Source: UBA11400 sp964473555 (GTDB taxonomy: Bacteria > Bacteroidota > Rhodothermia > Balneolales > HLUCCA01). Taken from it: DNA of 64,000 nucleotides. Location of the stretch: assembly GCA_964473555.1 (NCBI GenBank), contig CAYYPL010000003.1, forward strand, positions 248,001-312,000, given 5' to 3'. The notes beneath the pieces are model-generated. The model searched no databases. It was given only the letters and a program-made list of their open reading frames with translations, and was not told the DNA's origin. The position numbers and the translations under genes are program-made. This document shows, piece after piece, positions 8,895 through 18,848 of the stretch; within the stretch, counting starts at the first letter, position 1, and each line of letters opens with the position of its first letter.

Positions 8895-11297
8895 TTACCA
8901 GTCCATTAATCTGATTTGATTGCCATCGGATGTATACACCAGTCCTCTATCAAGGCTGGTGTATTTGATTTGAGCCGACCATTTGGTTAATCGCTTTGCC
9001 GCGATCTGGTGTGGGTGACTATACCGATTCCTCAGAGCAAGTGATACCACCACATGCTCCGCATCAACTCGGTTCAGAAATGCATCCGATGAACTGGTTT
9101 TACTGCCGTGATGTCCGGCCTTGATCCAATCCGATTTCAATCCCATTCCAAACCTCGTGACCATTTCTTGTTCGGCTATTTCTTCGGCATCGCCGGTGAA
9201 AAGAAACGAGGTTTGCCCATAGAGAAGCTTAACTACCACCGACCAGGCATTCGGATCCTGCCCATACTCTCCGTCGCCGGGATGCAAGACCAGAAACGGA
9301 GCTTCCGCACATTCCCTTACAACGTCCCCACGCCGCACACGTACCACCTGCGTACCAACTCTCTGTGCTGCAAGCAGATATCCACGAAAAAGCCCCGAAC
9401 CATAGTCAAAGTCCGACTGATAGATCCGCCCAACTTCGAACTGTTCAAGCAAAGTGAGCATCCCCCCAACATGGTCCCCGTGAGGATGCGACAAAATCAC
9501 AGCATCAACTCGACTTATGCCGAGTGCTTTGAGTTCCGGCAGAATAACCGACTTCCCCGAGTCGAACCCCGGCGACCAGACTCCGGTGTCTATCAGAACG
9601 ACTTTCCCCGAGGGGCACCGAACAATTGTGGCATCACCCTGCCCTACATCCAGTACCCTGACCTCTAACTCCCTACCTCTCCCAGCCTCAATCATCTCAC
9701 TAACACCTGATGTCAAGATCATTCCCAGTACCAACACCAACCATTTCCACCGAAGCTCGGGAACCATAACCGATCCCAGGAATCCAATGAACATCACCCA
9801 TACTCCGGATAACATCCTGGGCATGGAGTGCACCTGCACCCAGGCCCAATCCTGGCTCCCTACAAATCCAGCCACCCATAGCAGCCCCTGGCCAATCCAC
9901 TGTGCCGGAATCATAATCCACGTATCAAAGTAGGGCGTTAAAAACGAAATGGGTAAGGCAAACATCGACCACAAAAACAACAACTGCGTCAAGGGAACAC
10001 CCAACATATTTGCCAACGGACCAGCGATCGAAAATTCCCCGAAGGTAGTCGCAAGTATCGGGAAAAGTCCAAATTGTACCATGGTCGATATTCCGATGAA
10101 CTGGATCAGGGTTCCCTTCCAACTGAAGCGGATTTTTTTTGGCAACAGATCAGCAAGAACCGGTGAAAGAACGAGGATAACCAGAACAGCACAAAACGAA
10201 AGTTGAAAACCAATCTGAAACATAGAAGCCGGATTGTATACCACGATCACCAACGCAGCTACTCCAGTCGTATTCACAGAATCCCGACTCTGTTGAAATA
10301 ATTTTCCAAATGCCAGTAAAGCAGCCGTTATAGAAGCCCGGCTGACTGACGACGAAAATCCCGTTAATCCGGCATAACCGAATAAAATCCCGACGATGAT
10401 GAGTAATCCGATAGGTTTACCTGTTTTACTGGACCAAAAAAGAGGGATGATGATCCATATTGGCATTAAGATAAATCCCACATGCATCCCCGACACGGCC
10501 ATCACATGTGATAACCCAGCCCTGGAGAACACGGTCTTCGTTTCGCTTTCCAGTCCCGACTTATCACCCAGGAGTATCGCTTTTAAAATAGGCTGATATT
10601 CAACCGACACCAGTATTTCGATACGTTCATGAACGCTCGCCCGCCACCAAATCCACGACCACCTGTTGGTGTCTGGAGCCCGGCTCACGACTTCCGTAAG
10701 GAATCCGGTTCCCTGAATACCTTCCGACTCCAACCATTCAGCTACATTGAAGGCACCTGGATTCCTCTGCACCGGATAGTCACTGACAGTACCCCGTACA
10801 CGCGCCCTGTCTCCCATACGAAGTGTTTCGATGCCCAAGGCCCGTTCCGGATCACCACGCAACTGTACTTTCGATCGCCATTGAAGTGAATGACTCAGAA
10901 AGATCGAGTCGGTGTCCATTTCGATACTTCGCATCCCATTTGGACTCACATCGACCGATGCAACCACACCGGAGAGTTCGAGAGTAGCACCAGATAATCC
11001 GTCATAAATCGTACGAATCGAGTCCGCTTCAGACTCATGCTGCATCCAGAGAACCATCCCCAAAAGAAGCATGATCACCATACTGGTTGCATTTAAAACC
11101 TGCACCATCCACACGCTGACCGCGCTACGTTCTACCACTAACATCACCCAAAAAACCACACTGACACACGCCAGAACGTACACGCCGGGAGACAATCCCG
11201 TTTCTCGCTCAAGGATCACCCCAAGCATCAGTAGTAAGGCATTTCTGACACCCGGATATCGGGCAAATGGAAATTCATAGTGCTGCAGGCGAGACAT
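8895..11297 (-). CDS. comEC: ComEC/Rec2 DNA uptake channel
   Basis: 800-residue polytopic inner-membrane protein. After an N-terminal membrane pair there is an OB-like periplasmic region (about 110-210), the Competence domain with HVMAVSGMHVGF near residue 269, and a C-terminal metallo-beta-lactamase domain (about 545-800) with DVGQGDATIV and the metal motif LSHPHGDHVGG. ComEC carries single-stranded DNA across the inner membrane during natural transformation; the lactamase domain is thought to act as the nuclease. Full length. No other competence gene lies in the window. Confidence 0.95.
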   Translation of the reverse strand: MSRLQHYEFPFARYPGVRNALLLMLGVILERETGLSPGVYVLACVSVVFWVMLVVERSAVSVWMVQVLNATSMVIMLLLGMVLWMQHESEADSIRTIYDGLSGATLELSGVVASVDVSPNGMRSIEMDTDSIFLSHSLQWRSKVQLRGDPERALGIETLRMGDRARVRGTVSDYPVQRNPGAFNVAEWLESEGIQGTGFLTEVVSRAPDTNRWSWIWWRASVHERIEILVSVEYQPILKAILLGDKSGLESETKTVFSRAGLSHVMAVSGMHVGFILMPIWIIIPLFWSSKTGKPIGLLIIVGILFGYAGLTGFSSSVSRASITAALLAFGKLFQQSRDSVNTTGVAALVIVVYNPASMFQIGFQLSFCAVLVILVLSPVLADLLPKKIRFSWKGTLIQFIGISTMVQFGLFPILATTFGEFSIAGPLANMLGVPLTQLLFLWSMFALPISFLTPYFDTWIMIPAQWIGQGLLWVAGFVGSQDWAWVQVHSMPRMLSGVWVMFIGFLGSVMVPELRWKWLVLVLGMILTSGVSEMIEAGRGRELEVRVLDVGQGDATIVRCPSGKVVLIDTGVWSPGFDSGKSVILPELKALGISRVDAVILSHPHGDHVGGMLTLLEQFEVGRIYQSDFDYGSGLFRGYLLAAQRVGTQVVRVRRGDVVRECAEAPFLVLHPGDGEYGQDPNAWSVVVKLLYGQTSFLFTGDAEEIAEQEMVTRFGMGLKSDWIKAGHHGSKTSSSDAFLNRVDAEHVVVSLALRNRYSHPHQIAAKRLTKWSAQIKYTSLDRGLVYTSDGNQIRLMDW

Positions 11298-11438
11298 GTG
11301 GTGGACTAAAATGAGTGTTATACCTCATAGAGTCTCACGGTTCGAAATCATTGCAGAATCTGAAGTTATTTCACAACGATTCCTGCTATCTTTTGGTTTA
11401 TTGGTTCGTAAAACGGATGTCAATTTGAACAAAAAAAT

Positions 11439-12254
11439 ATGAAACGACCTGAAATCCATTTCCGCTCACCTAAGTTTGACGATTCAAAAATCGCGGTACC
11501 AGCCCACATTGCCCATCTGGATTCAGGTTTTAATGGGAGCATCGGTTCATCCAAGGGCGATGAATATATGGTCAAAAAAAACCTGATTGAGCTACTTGGA
11601 GATGACCTCCCCACAACCACGCTGGCTCAGTCCTCGAACTTTCTGGGTTTAACCGCTGAGGCCTATGAAGACTATTGGCGCAATCACTCCATTAAACTGA
11701 TATCGGGACAGGAATTTTCGATTGAGGATGAAAAGAAACGCCTGCTGGACTGGTTTGTTCCCAAAGCTGGAGAAAGATACCTGGATGTGGGGTGCTCGAC
11801 TGGTTTATATGCGCGAAGTATTGCCCTAAAAGAACCTGAAGCGGCGGTGGTGGCGTTAGATTTTTCAGTGCCTATGCTTAAAAAAGCACGTGAGAAAGCT
11901 GCTACTGAAGGAGCCGAACTATATTTAGTTCAAGCGGATGCCGAGAATCTGCCTTTTTTCTCGGGTACGTTCGATGGGTTGGTCATCGGAGGATCATTGA
12001 ATGAGTTTGGTGATCCGGTAAAGGCGCTCTATGAGGCTCGACGCGTCCTGAAGTCTGATGGGCGCATGTTCATCATGTACCTGCTGAAAGCCGAAACTAT
12101 TCTGGGCGGTGCCATGCAAAAACTCAGTGGTATTGGGGGCATCAAGTTTTGGGATGCGAGCGAAAGCGAGCGACTTTTTGAACGAACCGGATTTCAGGTA
12201 GAAAAGTCCCTCAAGCTTGGGATTGTACATTTCTGTCTCCTAAAACCTGTTTAA
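11439..12254 (+). CDS. Class I SAM-dependent methyltransferase
   Basis: 271 residues. The SAM-binding motif I is YLDVGCSTGLYARSIAL near residue 112, followed by an acidic strand (VVALDFSVPML) and a post-I loop ADAENLPFFSGTFDGLV, the pattern of Methyltransf_11 enzymes. The N-terminal 90 residues include a stretch resembling Trm112/UbiE-adjacent leader regions, but I cannot name them. The acceptor substrate is unknown. Convergent with dnaN, from which it is separated by a bidirectional hairpin. Confidence 0.85.
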   Translation: MKRPEIHFRSPKFDDSKIAVPAHIAHLDSGFNGSIGSSKGDEYMVKKNLIELLGDDLPTTTLAQSSNFLGLTAEAYEDYWRNHSIKLISGQEFSIEDEKKRLLDWFVPKAGERYLDVGCSTGLYARSIALKEPEAAVVALDFSVPMLKKAREKAATEGAELYLVQADAENLPFFSGTFDGLVIGGSLNEFGDPVKALYEARRVLKSDGRMFIMYLLKAETILGGAMQKLSGIGGIKFWDASESERLFERTGFQVEKSLKLGIVHFCLLKPV

Positions 12255-12273
12255 CCTCAATCATTTTCATAAA

Positions 12274-12308
12274 TAAAGCTCCTCCGGACATCATCCACAG
12301 GAGCTTTA
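12274..12308. terminator. Hairpin between methyltransferase and dnaN
   Basis: Ten-base perfect arms (TAAAGCTCCT at 12274-12283 and AGGAGCTTTA at 12299-12308) around a 15-base loop between two convergent genes. The AT ends of the stem could serve as a terminator for either strand. Confidence 0.6.
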
Positions 12309-12328
12309 TACATTTGAGAAGATGTTGA

Positions 12329-13444
12329 TCAAGAATAACTGTTCAACATAACCGGCATGACCAGCATCAGCATATCCTCGTCTTCATCCTGCACCGACGG
12401 ACGTACAATGCCGGCGCGATTGGGAGTTGAAAACTCGAACAGAACTTCGGGATCATCGATATTTCCGAGTACATCGCTTAGATATCGGGCGTTGAAACCT
12501 ATCTCCATATCTTCGTTTGCATATTCACAGGCGATAGACTCTTTAGCTTCGCTGGACATATCAATATCTTCAGCGGCGATCATGAGTTCGTCCGCACGTA
12601 ATTGCAGACGGATCTGGCGGGTGGTGGAGCTTGAAAAAATTGCCACACGCTTGACCGTAGCCAACATCTGATCACGGTTCACCTTCAGCTCTTTATCGTT
12701 TTCGCGTGGGATAACACTCTCGTAGTTTGGATAGGTTTCGTTGATGAGTCGGGTGATGACCATGGTGTTACCGGAGCGGAAGCGAGCATGTTCGCGTGAA
12801 ATGGTCAGTTCGCAGTCGATACCATCGAGAGCCTTGATCACCAGATTCAGTGCTTTTTGTGGTACAATGAAATTCACAGGTTTTGCTGCGGTAAGATCTC
12901 GTTTGATCAGACGCACAAGTCGGTGCCCGTCGGTTGCAGCGATTTTACTTTCTTCGATACCGATTTGAAAATAGACTCCCATCATTGCAGGACGCAGATC
13001 ATCGTTGGACACGGCAAAACTGGTTTTCTGGATGGCACGTGTCAGTGATTCGGTAGAGGTCTTGATCAGCTGTCCGTCTTCAAGAGAGGGGATTGCTGGA
13101 AAGTCGGCCGCTTTTTCACCGGCAAGCTTGTAATTACCTTTGTCCGTCTTGAATTTCACGTTCCCTTTTTCGTCCACTTCAAAAAGAACCGGGATATCGG
13201 GGAGTTGACGTAGAGTTTCAAGCAAGCGGCGAGCCGGAGCAGCTACTGATCCTTCGGATGTGATATCTGCATCCACATATTCAACAATTGAAACCTCCAG
13301 GTCTGTCGCACATAACTTGACCTTACCATCCTCGCACTCGAAAAGTACTGTTTCGAGAATAGGCATGGTTGCTTTGTTGGGAACAGCACCGACCACTGCC
13401 GACAGACTTTTGACTAATTCTCCGCTTGAAACGCTGAATTTCAT
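12329..13444 (-). CDS. dnaN: DNA polymerase III beta subunit (sliding clamp)
   Basis: 371 residues covering the three clamp domains. Recognisable signatures are MKFSVSSGELVKSLSAVVGA at the N-terminus, DGHRLVRL in the middle domain and VMPVML close to the C-terminus. The clamp forms a dimeric ring that tethers polymerase III and other repair enzymes to DNA. The usual dnaA neighbour is absent, and downstream on this strand comes a methyltransferase on the opposite strand, so this does not look like the replication origin region. No Shine-Dalgarno sequence precedes the ATG, typical of Bacteroidota-like organisms. Confidence 0.98.
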   Translation of the reverse strand: MKFSVSSGELVKSLSAVVGAVPNKATMPILETVLFECEDGKVKLCATDLEVSIVEYVDADITSEGSVAAPARRLLETLRQLPDIPVLFEVDEKGNVKFKTDKGNYKLAGEKAADFPAIPSLEDGQLIKTSTESLTRAIQKTSFAVSNDDLRPAMMGVYFQIGIEESKIAATDGHRLVRLIKRDLTAAKPVNFIVPQKALNLVIKALDGIDCELTISREHARFRSGNTMVITRLINETYPNYESVIPRENDKELKVNRDQMLATVKRVAIFSSSTTRQIRLQLRADELMIAAEDIDMSSEAKESIACEYANEDMEIGFNARYLSDVLGNIDDPEVLFEFSTPNRAGIVRPSVQDEDEDMLMLVMPVMLNSYS

Positions 13445-13510
13445 AGTGTTGATGGGTATGATTTTGATTGTCTAATTCGTTTAAAATAGATTCGAATATA
13501 ATCAGATATC

Positions 13511-13540
13511 AGTTAACTGTAAACAGAAAACGGAAAACTG
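13511..13540. repeat. Degenerate ACAGNNN-family heptamer stretch
   Basis: Short imperfect run of CTGT/ACAG words at 7-bp spacing upstream of dnaN. It belongs to the heptamer system seen throughout the chromosomal intergenic DNA of the window. Confidence 0.5.
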
Positions 13541-13552
13541 AATTGGAGTGTA

Positions 13553-13613
13553 CACACAAGCGGTGAAAGCGCGAAGTCTTTACACGTAAATCGTGAACGT
13601 AGTGAGCGGAAAG
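13553..13613. repeat. Dispersed repeat of about 60 bp, copy 1
   Basis: Closely matches 21971-22031. Both contain ACACAAGCG, GCGCGAAGTCTTT, ATCGTGAACGT and GTGAGCG in the same order and spacing with scattered substitutions. Neither copy lies in a gene, and both sit beside heptamer arrays. Confidence 0.75.
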
Positions 13614-13630
13614 AGAAAAAATGGCTAGTA

Positions 13631-13661
13631 GGCAATTAGGCCAGCTGGCAATTAGGCCAGC
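13631..13661. repeat. Tandem duplication of a 16-bp unit
   Basis: GGCAATTAGGCCAGC occurs at 13631-13645 and again at 13647-13661, in the gap between pheA and dnaN. Confidence 0.8.
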
Positions 13662-13683
13662 AGACCTGATTATGGTAGTATTC

Positions 13684-14637
<954 letters not shown>

Positions 14638-14769
14638 GCAGCATTTTTTCCCTTACATCCAAACTAAATTATTTTCATCCAGAATCACACAAATTCCACG
14701 TGAAAATACACATAGTTCACATAAACTGTTATTGAATTAACCACTCATATGATTAAATTGTTACCTGAA

Positions 14770-14787
14770 GCTTCGCCTCGGCGAAGC
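14770..14787. repeat. Short-loop palindrome GCTTCGCC-TC-GGCGAAGC
   Basis: Perfect 8-bp arms with a two-base loop in the otherwise featureless 218-bp gap between pheA and recJ. There is no T-run, so it looks like a repeat-type hairpin rather than a terminator. Confidence 0.6.
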
Positions 14788-14855
14788 GTAGGTATGCTGG
14801 TCTGACAGCCACTTACCACATCGATGTTAATAAGAATAAATCATACAAAACTACT

Positions 14856-16622
14856 ATGTCATTCCGATGGGTCTATGCCGATCCCGTCGATGGCGGAGCT
14901 GTGGATTCACTCAGACAGGCACTGTTCGGACAATCGAACAACAAACCTGGCTCGAAGTTGTCTACTCAGGCCTCCGAAACCATCGCCCGGTTACTCGCTC
15001 TGCGAGGTATTACCACCTACGACCAAGCCAAGCATTTTTTCCGGCCCGACCTGAGCGAGCTGTATGATCCTTATCTGATGAAAGATATGGACAAAGCAGC
15101 CAGTCGTTTGGCTGTTGCCGTTCGTGCCACACATTCGGTGGTTGTCTATGGAGATTATGATGTGGACGGTACCACAGCAACGGCCGTTGTGTATGGATTT
15201 CTGAAAAAATTCGGGGTAAAAGTAGCGCATTATATTCCACATCGTTTCAAAGAGGGTTACGGAATCAGCGAAGATGGAATCCAGTTTGCGGTAGACAACA
15301 AGGTTGATCTTATTGTTTCTGTCGACTGCGGAATCACAGCGGTCGAGGAAGCGAAGTACGCACGGTCTAAGGGAATTGATCTGATTATCTGCGACCACCA
15401 TACCGCAGGTGACGTGATTCCAGACGCATTAGCTGTCCTGGACCCCAAACGCCCGGATTGTACGTATCCATTCGATGGATTATCGGGTGCGGGAGTAGGA
15501 TTCAAGCTGGTTCAGGCTACATTAAACAAACTCGGATTACCGCAAAGTCACGCTTTTGAGTACCTGGATCTGGTTGCGATTTCCATTGCCTCCGATATCG
15601 TTCCATTGATCGACGAAAACCGTATTCTGATGAGAGAAGGCCTGAAAATGATCAATGCAAATCCGAGGGTTGGCGTCAAGGCCCTATTGGATCAAATAAA
15701 GATGGAAGTCGGACGGATCAGCACCTCCAATATCGTTTTTTCGATTGGTCCAAGAATCAATGCAGCCGGACGTATGGGTGATGCAACCACCGCACTCAAA
15801 TTGCTGATAGCCGAATCGAAGGAAGAAGCCAATCTGTATGCAAGCGAGCTCGAATCCATCAATCAGCGCAGACGAAAAACCGACTCACAGACCATGGACA
15901 AAGCCGTTGAAATGGTTGAAGCTATCGATATGGACATGTGCGCCTGTATGGTATTACACGATCCGGATTGGCATCTGGGTGTGATCGGGATTGTGGCATC
16001 AAGACTTGTTGATCAGTATTGTAGGCCTGCCGTGATGTTGAGTACCGTTGATGGGAAAATCAAAGGGTCGGCCCGAAGCATTAAAGGATTTAACATCTAC
16101 AATGCCCTAAAAGAATGCGAAGATCTGCTGATTCAGTTCGGAGGGCACGAATATGCCGCTGGATTAACGATGGATGAGGCCCATTTCGACGCTTTCAGAA
16201 AGCGATTCAATGAAATCGTGCAAAAAAGACTCTGTGATGAGGACTTCGAACCCGAATTACTGATTGATGCCGAGATGAATCTGCACGATATCAACGAGAA
16301 TTTCTGGAAAATCCTGAATCAATTTGAACCTTACGGACCAAATAATTCAAAACCTATTTTTGTAAGTAATAACCTCAAGGTAATCGGTTCACCCTCAAAA
16401 GTGGGTAAAGATCACTTAAAACTACGTGTAGCTCAAAACGGCGTGCTACCTGTGAGTCAGGCGTTCGATGCGATCGGATTCAATCTGGGTAATCATTATG
16501 AAGCTATCATGGACACACGTGCTCAAGGGACCTCGTTCAGCATGGCTTACACCATCGATGAAAACACCTGGAATGGCAGAACAACACTACAGATGCAGGT
16601 AAAGGATATCAAAATTGCGTAG
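14856..16622 (+). CDS. recJ: Single-stranded-DNA-specific exonuclease RecJ
   Basis: 588 residues, normal length. The DHH domain carries GDYDVDGTTATAVVYGFL near residue 90, SVDCGITAVEEA near 152 and the DHH motif CDHHTAG near 179. A DHHA1 domain with GGHEYAAGLTM lies near 430, and a C-terminal OB region follows. RecJ degrades single-stranded DNA 5' to 3' in recombination and mismatch or base-excision repair. The stop codon lies inside the inverted repeat 16611-16629. No Shine-Dalgarno precedes the ATG. Confidence 0.96.
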   Translation: MSFRWVYADPVDGGAVDSLRQALFGQSNNKPGSKLSTQASETIARLLALRGITTYDQAKHFFRPDLSELYDPYLMKDMDKAASRLAVAVRATHSVVVYGDYDVDGTTATAVVYGFLKKFGVKVAHYIPHRFKEGYGISEDGIQFAVDNKVDLIVSVDCGITAVEEAKYARSKGIDLIICDHHTAGDVIPDALAVLDPKRPDCTYPFDGLSGAGVGFKLVQATLNKLGLPQSHAFEYLDLVAISIASDIVPLIDENRILMREGLKMINANPRVGVKALLDQIKMEVGRISTSNIVFSIGPRINAAGRMGDATTALKLLIAESKEEANLYASELESINQRRRKTDSQTMDKAVEMVEAIDMDMCACMVLHDPDWHLGVIGIVASRLVDQYCRPAVMLSTVDGKIKGSARSIKGFNIYNALKECEDLLIQFGGHEYAAGLTMDEAHFDAFRKRFNEIVQKRLCDEDFEPELLIDAEMNLHDINENFWKILNQFEPYGPNNSKPIFVSNNLKVIGSPSKVGKDHLKLRVAQNGVLPVSQAFDAIGFNLGNHYEAIMDTRAQGTSFSMAYTIDENTWNGRTTLQMQVKDIKIA

Positions 16623-16629
16623 CAATTTT
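16611..16629. repeat. Hairpin over the recJ stop codon
   Basis: Perfect arms AAAATTGC and GCAATTTT around a GTA loop, with the TAG stop within it. It has the GC-NNN-GC apex shared with hairpins at 22162, 43098 and 62081 and is followed by AACGGTAAAC (16643), which also follows the hairpin at 62081. Confidence 0.65.
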
Positions 16630-16723
16630 GACGAAAACAGTGAACGGTAAACTGTAAAGGTATGGCGCAAAGAGCGGTGCGTAGTAGTATGTGATTTATC
16701 TACTCACATTAGCGTGTATAGCG

Positions 16724-16751
16724 GTTTACTGTTTTCAGTTTTCTGTTTACT
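16724..16751. repeat. ACAGNNN-family heptamer array (4 units)
   Basis: GTTTACT, GTTTTCA, GTTTTCT and GTTTACT in tandem in the 147-bp gap between recJ and the convergent SGNH hydrolase. Confidence 0.75.
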
Positions 16752-16769
16752 CAAATATCAGCAGCATGA

Positions 16770-17843
16770 TTAGAGTTTAATGATCGAAATCAACTCTGCA
16801 GCTATTTGCTTATGCTCCTCCAAAGATGGATGTCCGGTGCAGCCGCTTGGGTAGCGCTTGGTAAACTCAAAAACATCGATACTGGTATCTCCACCTTGAT
16901 GAAACTCCGCTTTTAAGTCATGAAGCCAGGTAGATAAAATTTCGTTTTTATGCTCCTCGAGAATGGGTGAATTGAGTAAAAGAATCTGTGCATCTGGATA
17001 TACAGTTCTGAGATGATTCAAGAATCGTCTGTATTCAAACTTGAACTCAGATTCAACGGGTGCAGGACGCGGATCTGGTTTATCCCCGTCCGAAAAATCA
17101 TTGGTCCCAAGAGCCACAAGCACCAGATCCGCCTGATACCTGGAGTGGTCCCAACGGGTTGAGCTGTCCATCGGATCCGAATAGACTGAGGCATATCGGT
17201 CGGGCATAATGGGACCCGGAGTACTCCAGTTTCGATGCATGCCCATACCTGATACAGCGGTAAGCATGTACTGCGCTCCTAATTCACGAGCAACCTGAAC
17301 CGCGTAATTGTTCCAGGTTGAATGCTGGTCCATCCACTCTGCTTGTCCACACGGAATTTCACGTTCATCCGCTCCCATTCCGCAGGTAATTGAATCACCG
17401 ATAAACTCAATTCGCTTTTGGGGTAACGCTGGCGCCTGATGAAACTCCTCAGCATAAAAGGACGAAACCGAATTTCGTCCATTCGCCCCCTCTGTGGCTT
17501 TGATGAGAATCACGTCGTGTTGTCCTTCACCTGCATCTTCGACCAGCGTATACCGTGATACTCCCTTAACTGTACGGAAACGATGGGATTCTTCTCCATT
17601 CACGATTACCGTGAACCAGTTGTACGATCCGCCATCCCTAAACTCGTCGGAAAGATCCACTTCCAGGCGGGGTCCCGAAAAACGAACAAAAAACGACACT
17701 CCTGAAGCTCCAAACGACACAGACCCGTTGGACAGAACCTCGTGTCGGCCCATAATCTGGATTTTTGTATCGGTAGGATGGATTACTTGTACGTTGTTCA
17801 TAGGTTGGGCAAAAACGCTCAGAAATATAAGTAGGAATATCAT
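16770..17843 (-). CDS. Secreted SGNH/GDSL hydrolase, acetyl-xylan-esterase-like (CE2-type layout)
   Basis: 357 residues from the ATG at 17843. A signal peptide (MIFLLIFLSVFAQ) is followed by a beta-rich N-terminal domain (about 20-130) and an SGNH catalytic domain. The latter has FIGDSITCGMGA (nucleophile Ser), ALGTNDFSDG (Asn block) and HPSLEEH (catalytic His) near the end. This N-domain plus SGNH order is that of carbohydrate esterase family 2, which removes acetyl groups from plant polysaccharides. The reading frame continues upstream through a heptamer array and the run of Ns, but that extension is repeat-encoded and not real protein. Confidence 0.88.
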   Translation of the reverse strand: MIFLLIFLSVFAQPMNNVQVIHPTDTKIQIMGRHEVLSNGSVSFGASGVSFFVRFSGPRLEVDLSDEFRDGGSYNWFTVIVNGEESHRFRTVKGVSRYTLVEDAGEGQHDVILIKATEGANGRNSVSSFYAEEFHQAPALPQKRIEFIGDSITCGMGADEREIPCGQAEWMDQHSTWNNYAVQVARELGAQYMLTAVSGMGMHRNWSTPGPIMPDRYASVYSDPMDSSTRWDHSRYQADLVLVALGTNDFSDGDKPDPRPAPVESEFKFEYRRFLNHLRTVYPDAQILLLNSPILEEHKNEILSTWLHDLKAEFHQGGDTSIDVFEFTKRYPSGCTGHPSLEEHKQIAAELISIIKL

Positions 17844-17847
17844 GTTT

Positions 17848-18001
17848 GTAGGGAGTAGGTAGTAGGTAGTAGGTAGTAGGNNNNNNNNNNNNNNNNNNNN
17901 NNNNNNNNNNNNNNNNNNNNNNNNNNNNNNNNNNNNNNNNNNNNNNNNNNNNNNNNNNNNNNNNNNNNNNNNNNNNNNNNGGTCTGGGGTCTGGGGTCTG
18001 G
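17848..18001. repeat. Heptamer arrays flanking a 100-N assembly gap
   Basis: Left of the gap (17848-17880) are GGGAGTA then GTAGTAG units; right of it (17981-18001) are three GGTCTGG units. Both have a 7-bp period. The gap (17881-17980) is almost certainly an unresolved longer array of unknown true length. Confidence 0.85.
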
Positions 18002-18081
18002 ACAAAAATACTTCACCTAATCACTATTCACAAATAACAACTGCTCACCCGCTTACCTGCTGGCCCGTTGACTCTAATTCG

Positions 18082-18109
18082 TCTGTTTTCAGTTTTCTGT
18101 TTTCTGTCT
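18082..18109. repeat. ACAGNNN-family heptamer array (4 units)
   Basis: TCTGTTT, TCAGTTT, TCTGTTT, TCTGTCT in tandem immediately upstream of pxpA. Confidence 0.7.
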
Positions 18110-18119
18110 ACTTTACAAC

Positions 18120-18842
18120 ATGCAAAAATTTATCAACTGCGACTTAGGCGAAAAAGATACTGTTTCGGATTTGGGTCCGGATCTGGAACTCTTGCCGTAC
18201 ATCGATATGGCGAATATCGCCTGCGGTGGACATGCCGGATCGGAGGCTGTGATACGAGCCATGATTCAAGCGTGTGTCCCGTGCGGAGTGCGGATTGGGG
18301 CTCATCCCGGGTATCCGGACCGGGAGTCTTTCGGGAGGGTCAGTAGGGCGGCAGATGTTGGGTTGCTGCGTGGATGGTTATCGGAGCAGCTGGGTCGGTT
18401 TCGTGGTGTAGCCGAGGCGTGTGGAGTACAGGTTCATCACTTGAAACCTCACGGGGCGTTGTATCATGATGCGGGATCGAGCGAAGAGATTGCCCGGGTT
18501 GTAGTTGAGGGTGCGATGGAGTATTTCGGGATGGTGCGTATGGTAGCGCCTCAGGACTCGGCTTTGGAGAGCGTGGCACGGCGTCAGGGGTTAGCGGTTA
18601 TGGTAGAGGCGTTTGGGGACCGGCGCTACACCCCGTCCCTCGCCCTTCAGTCGCGCACTGTCCCCGGCAGTGTTCTTACCCCCGCAGAGGCCGAAATCCA
18701 GGTTAAACAGATGCTCAGTTTAGGCACTGTTCCAACCGAAGAAGGACCGAAACCCATCCATTTCCAAACAATCTGCATCCACTCGGATAGTCCCGATGCA
18801 CTGGCGTTGGTAAACAGAGTCAAACAGCTTTTGTCATATTAA
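18120..18842 (+). CDS. pxpA: 5-oxoprolinase subunit A (LamB/YcsF family)
   Basis: 240 residues. Opens with NCDLGE and has the family motifs ANIACGGHAGSE near residue 37 and IGAHPGYPDRESFGR near 60, then HLKPHGALY near 104. PxpA acts with PxpB and PxpC to open 5-oxoproline to glutamate using ATP. PxpB/PxpC are not in the window, although a YcsG-type permease follows 6 bp downstream as in Bacillus. Function as 5-oxoprolinase therefore depends on partners encoded elsewhere. Confidence 0.92.
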   Translation: MQKFINCDLGEKDTVSDLGPDLELLPYIDMANIACGGHAGSEAVIRAMIQACVPCGVRIGAHPGYPDRESFGRVSRAADVGLLRGWLSEQLGRFRGVAEACGVQVHHLKPHGALYHDAGSSEEIARVVVEGAMEYFGMVRMVAPQDSALESVARRQGLAVMVEAFGDRRYTPSLALQSRTVPGSVLTPAEAEIQVKQMLSLGTVPTEEGPKPIHFQTICIHSDSPDALALVNRVKQLLSY

Positions 18843-18848
18843 TCCCAT

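Noticed and set aside
12329..13444. Replication origin next to dnaN
   Set aside because: No dnaA, recF or DnaA-box cluster was seen beside it.
17844..18005. N-terminal extension of the SGNH hydrolase through the gap
   Set aside because: It runs through repeats and Ns; the proper signal peptide begins at 17843.
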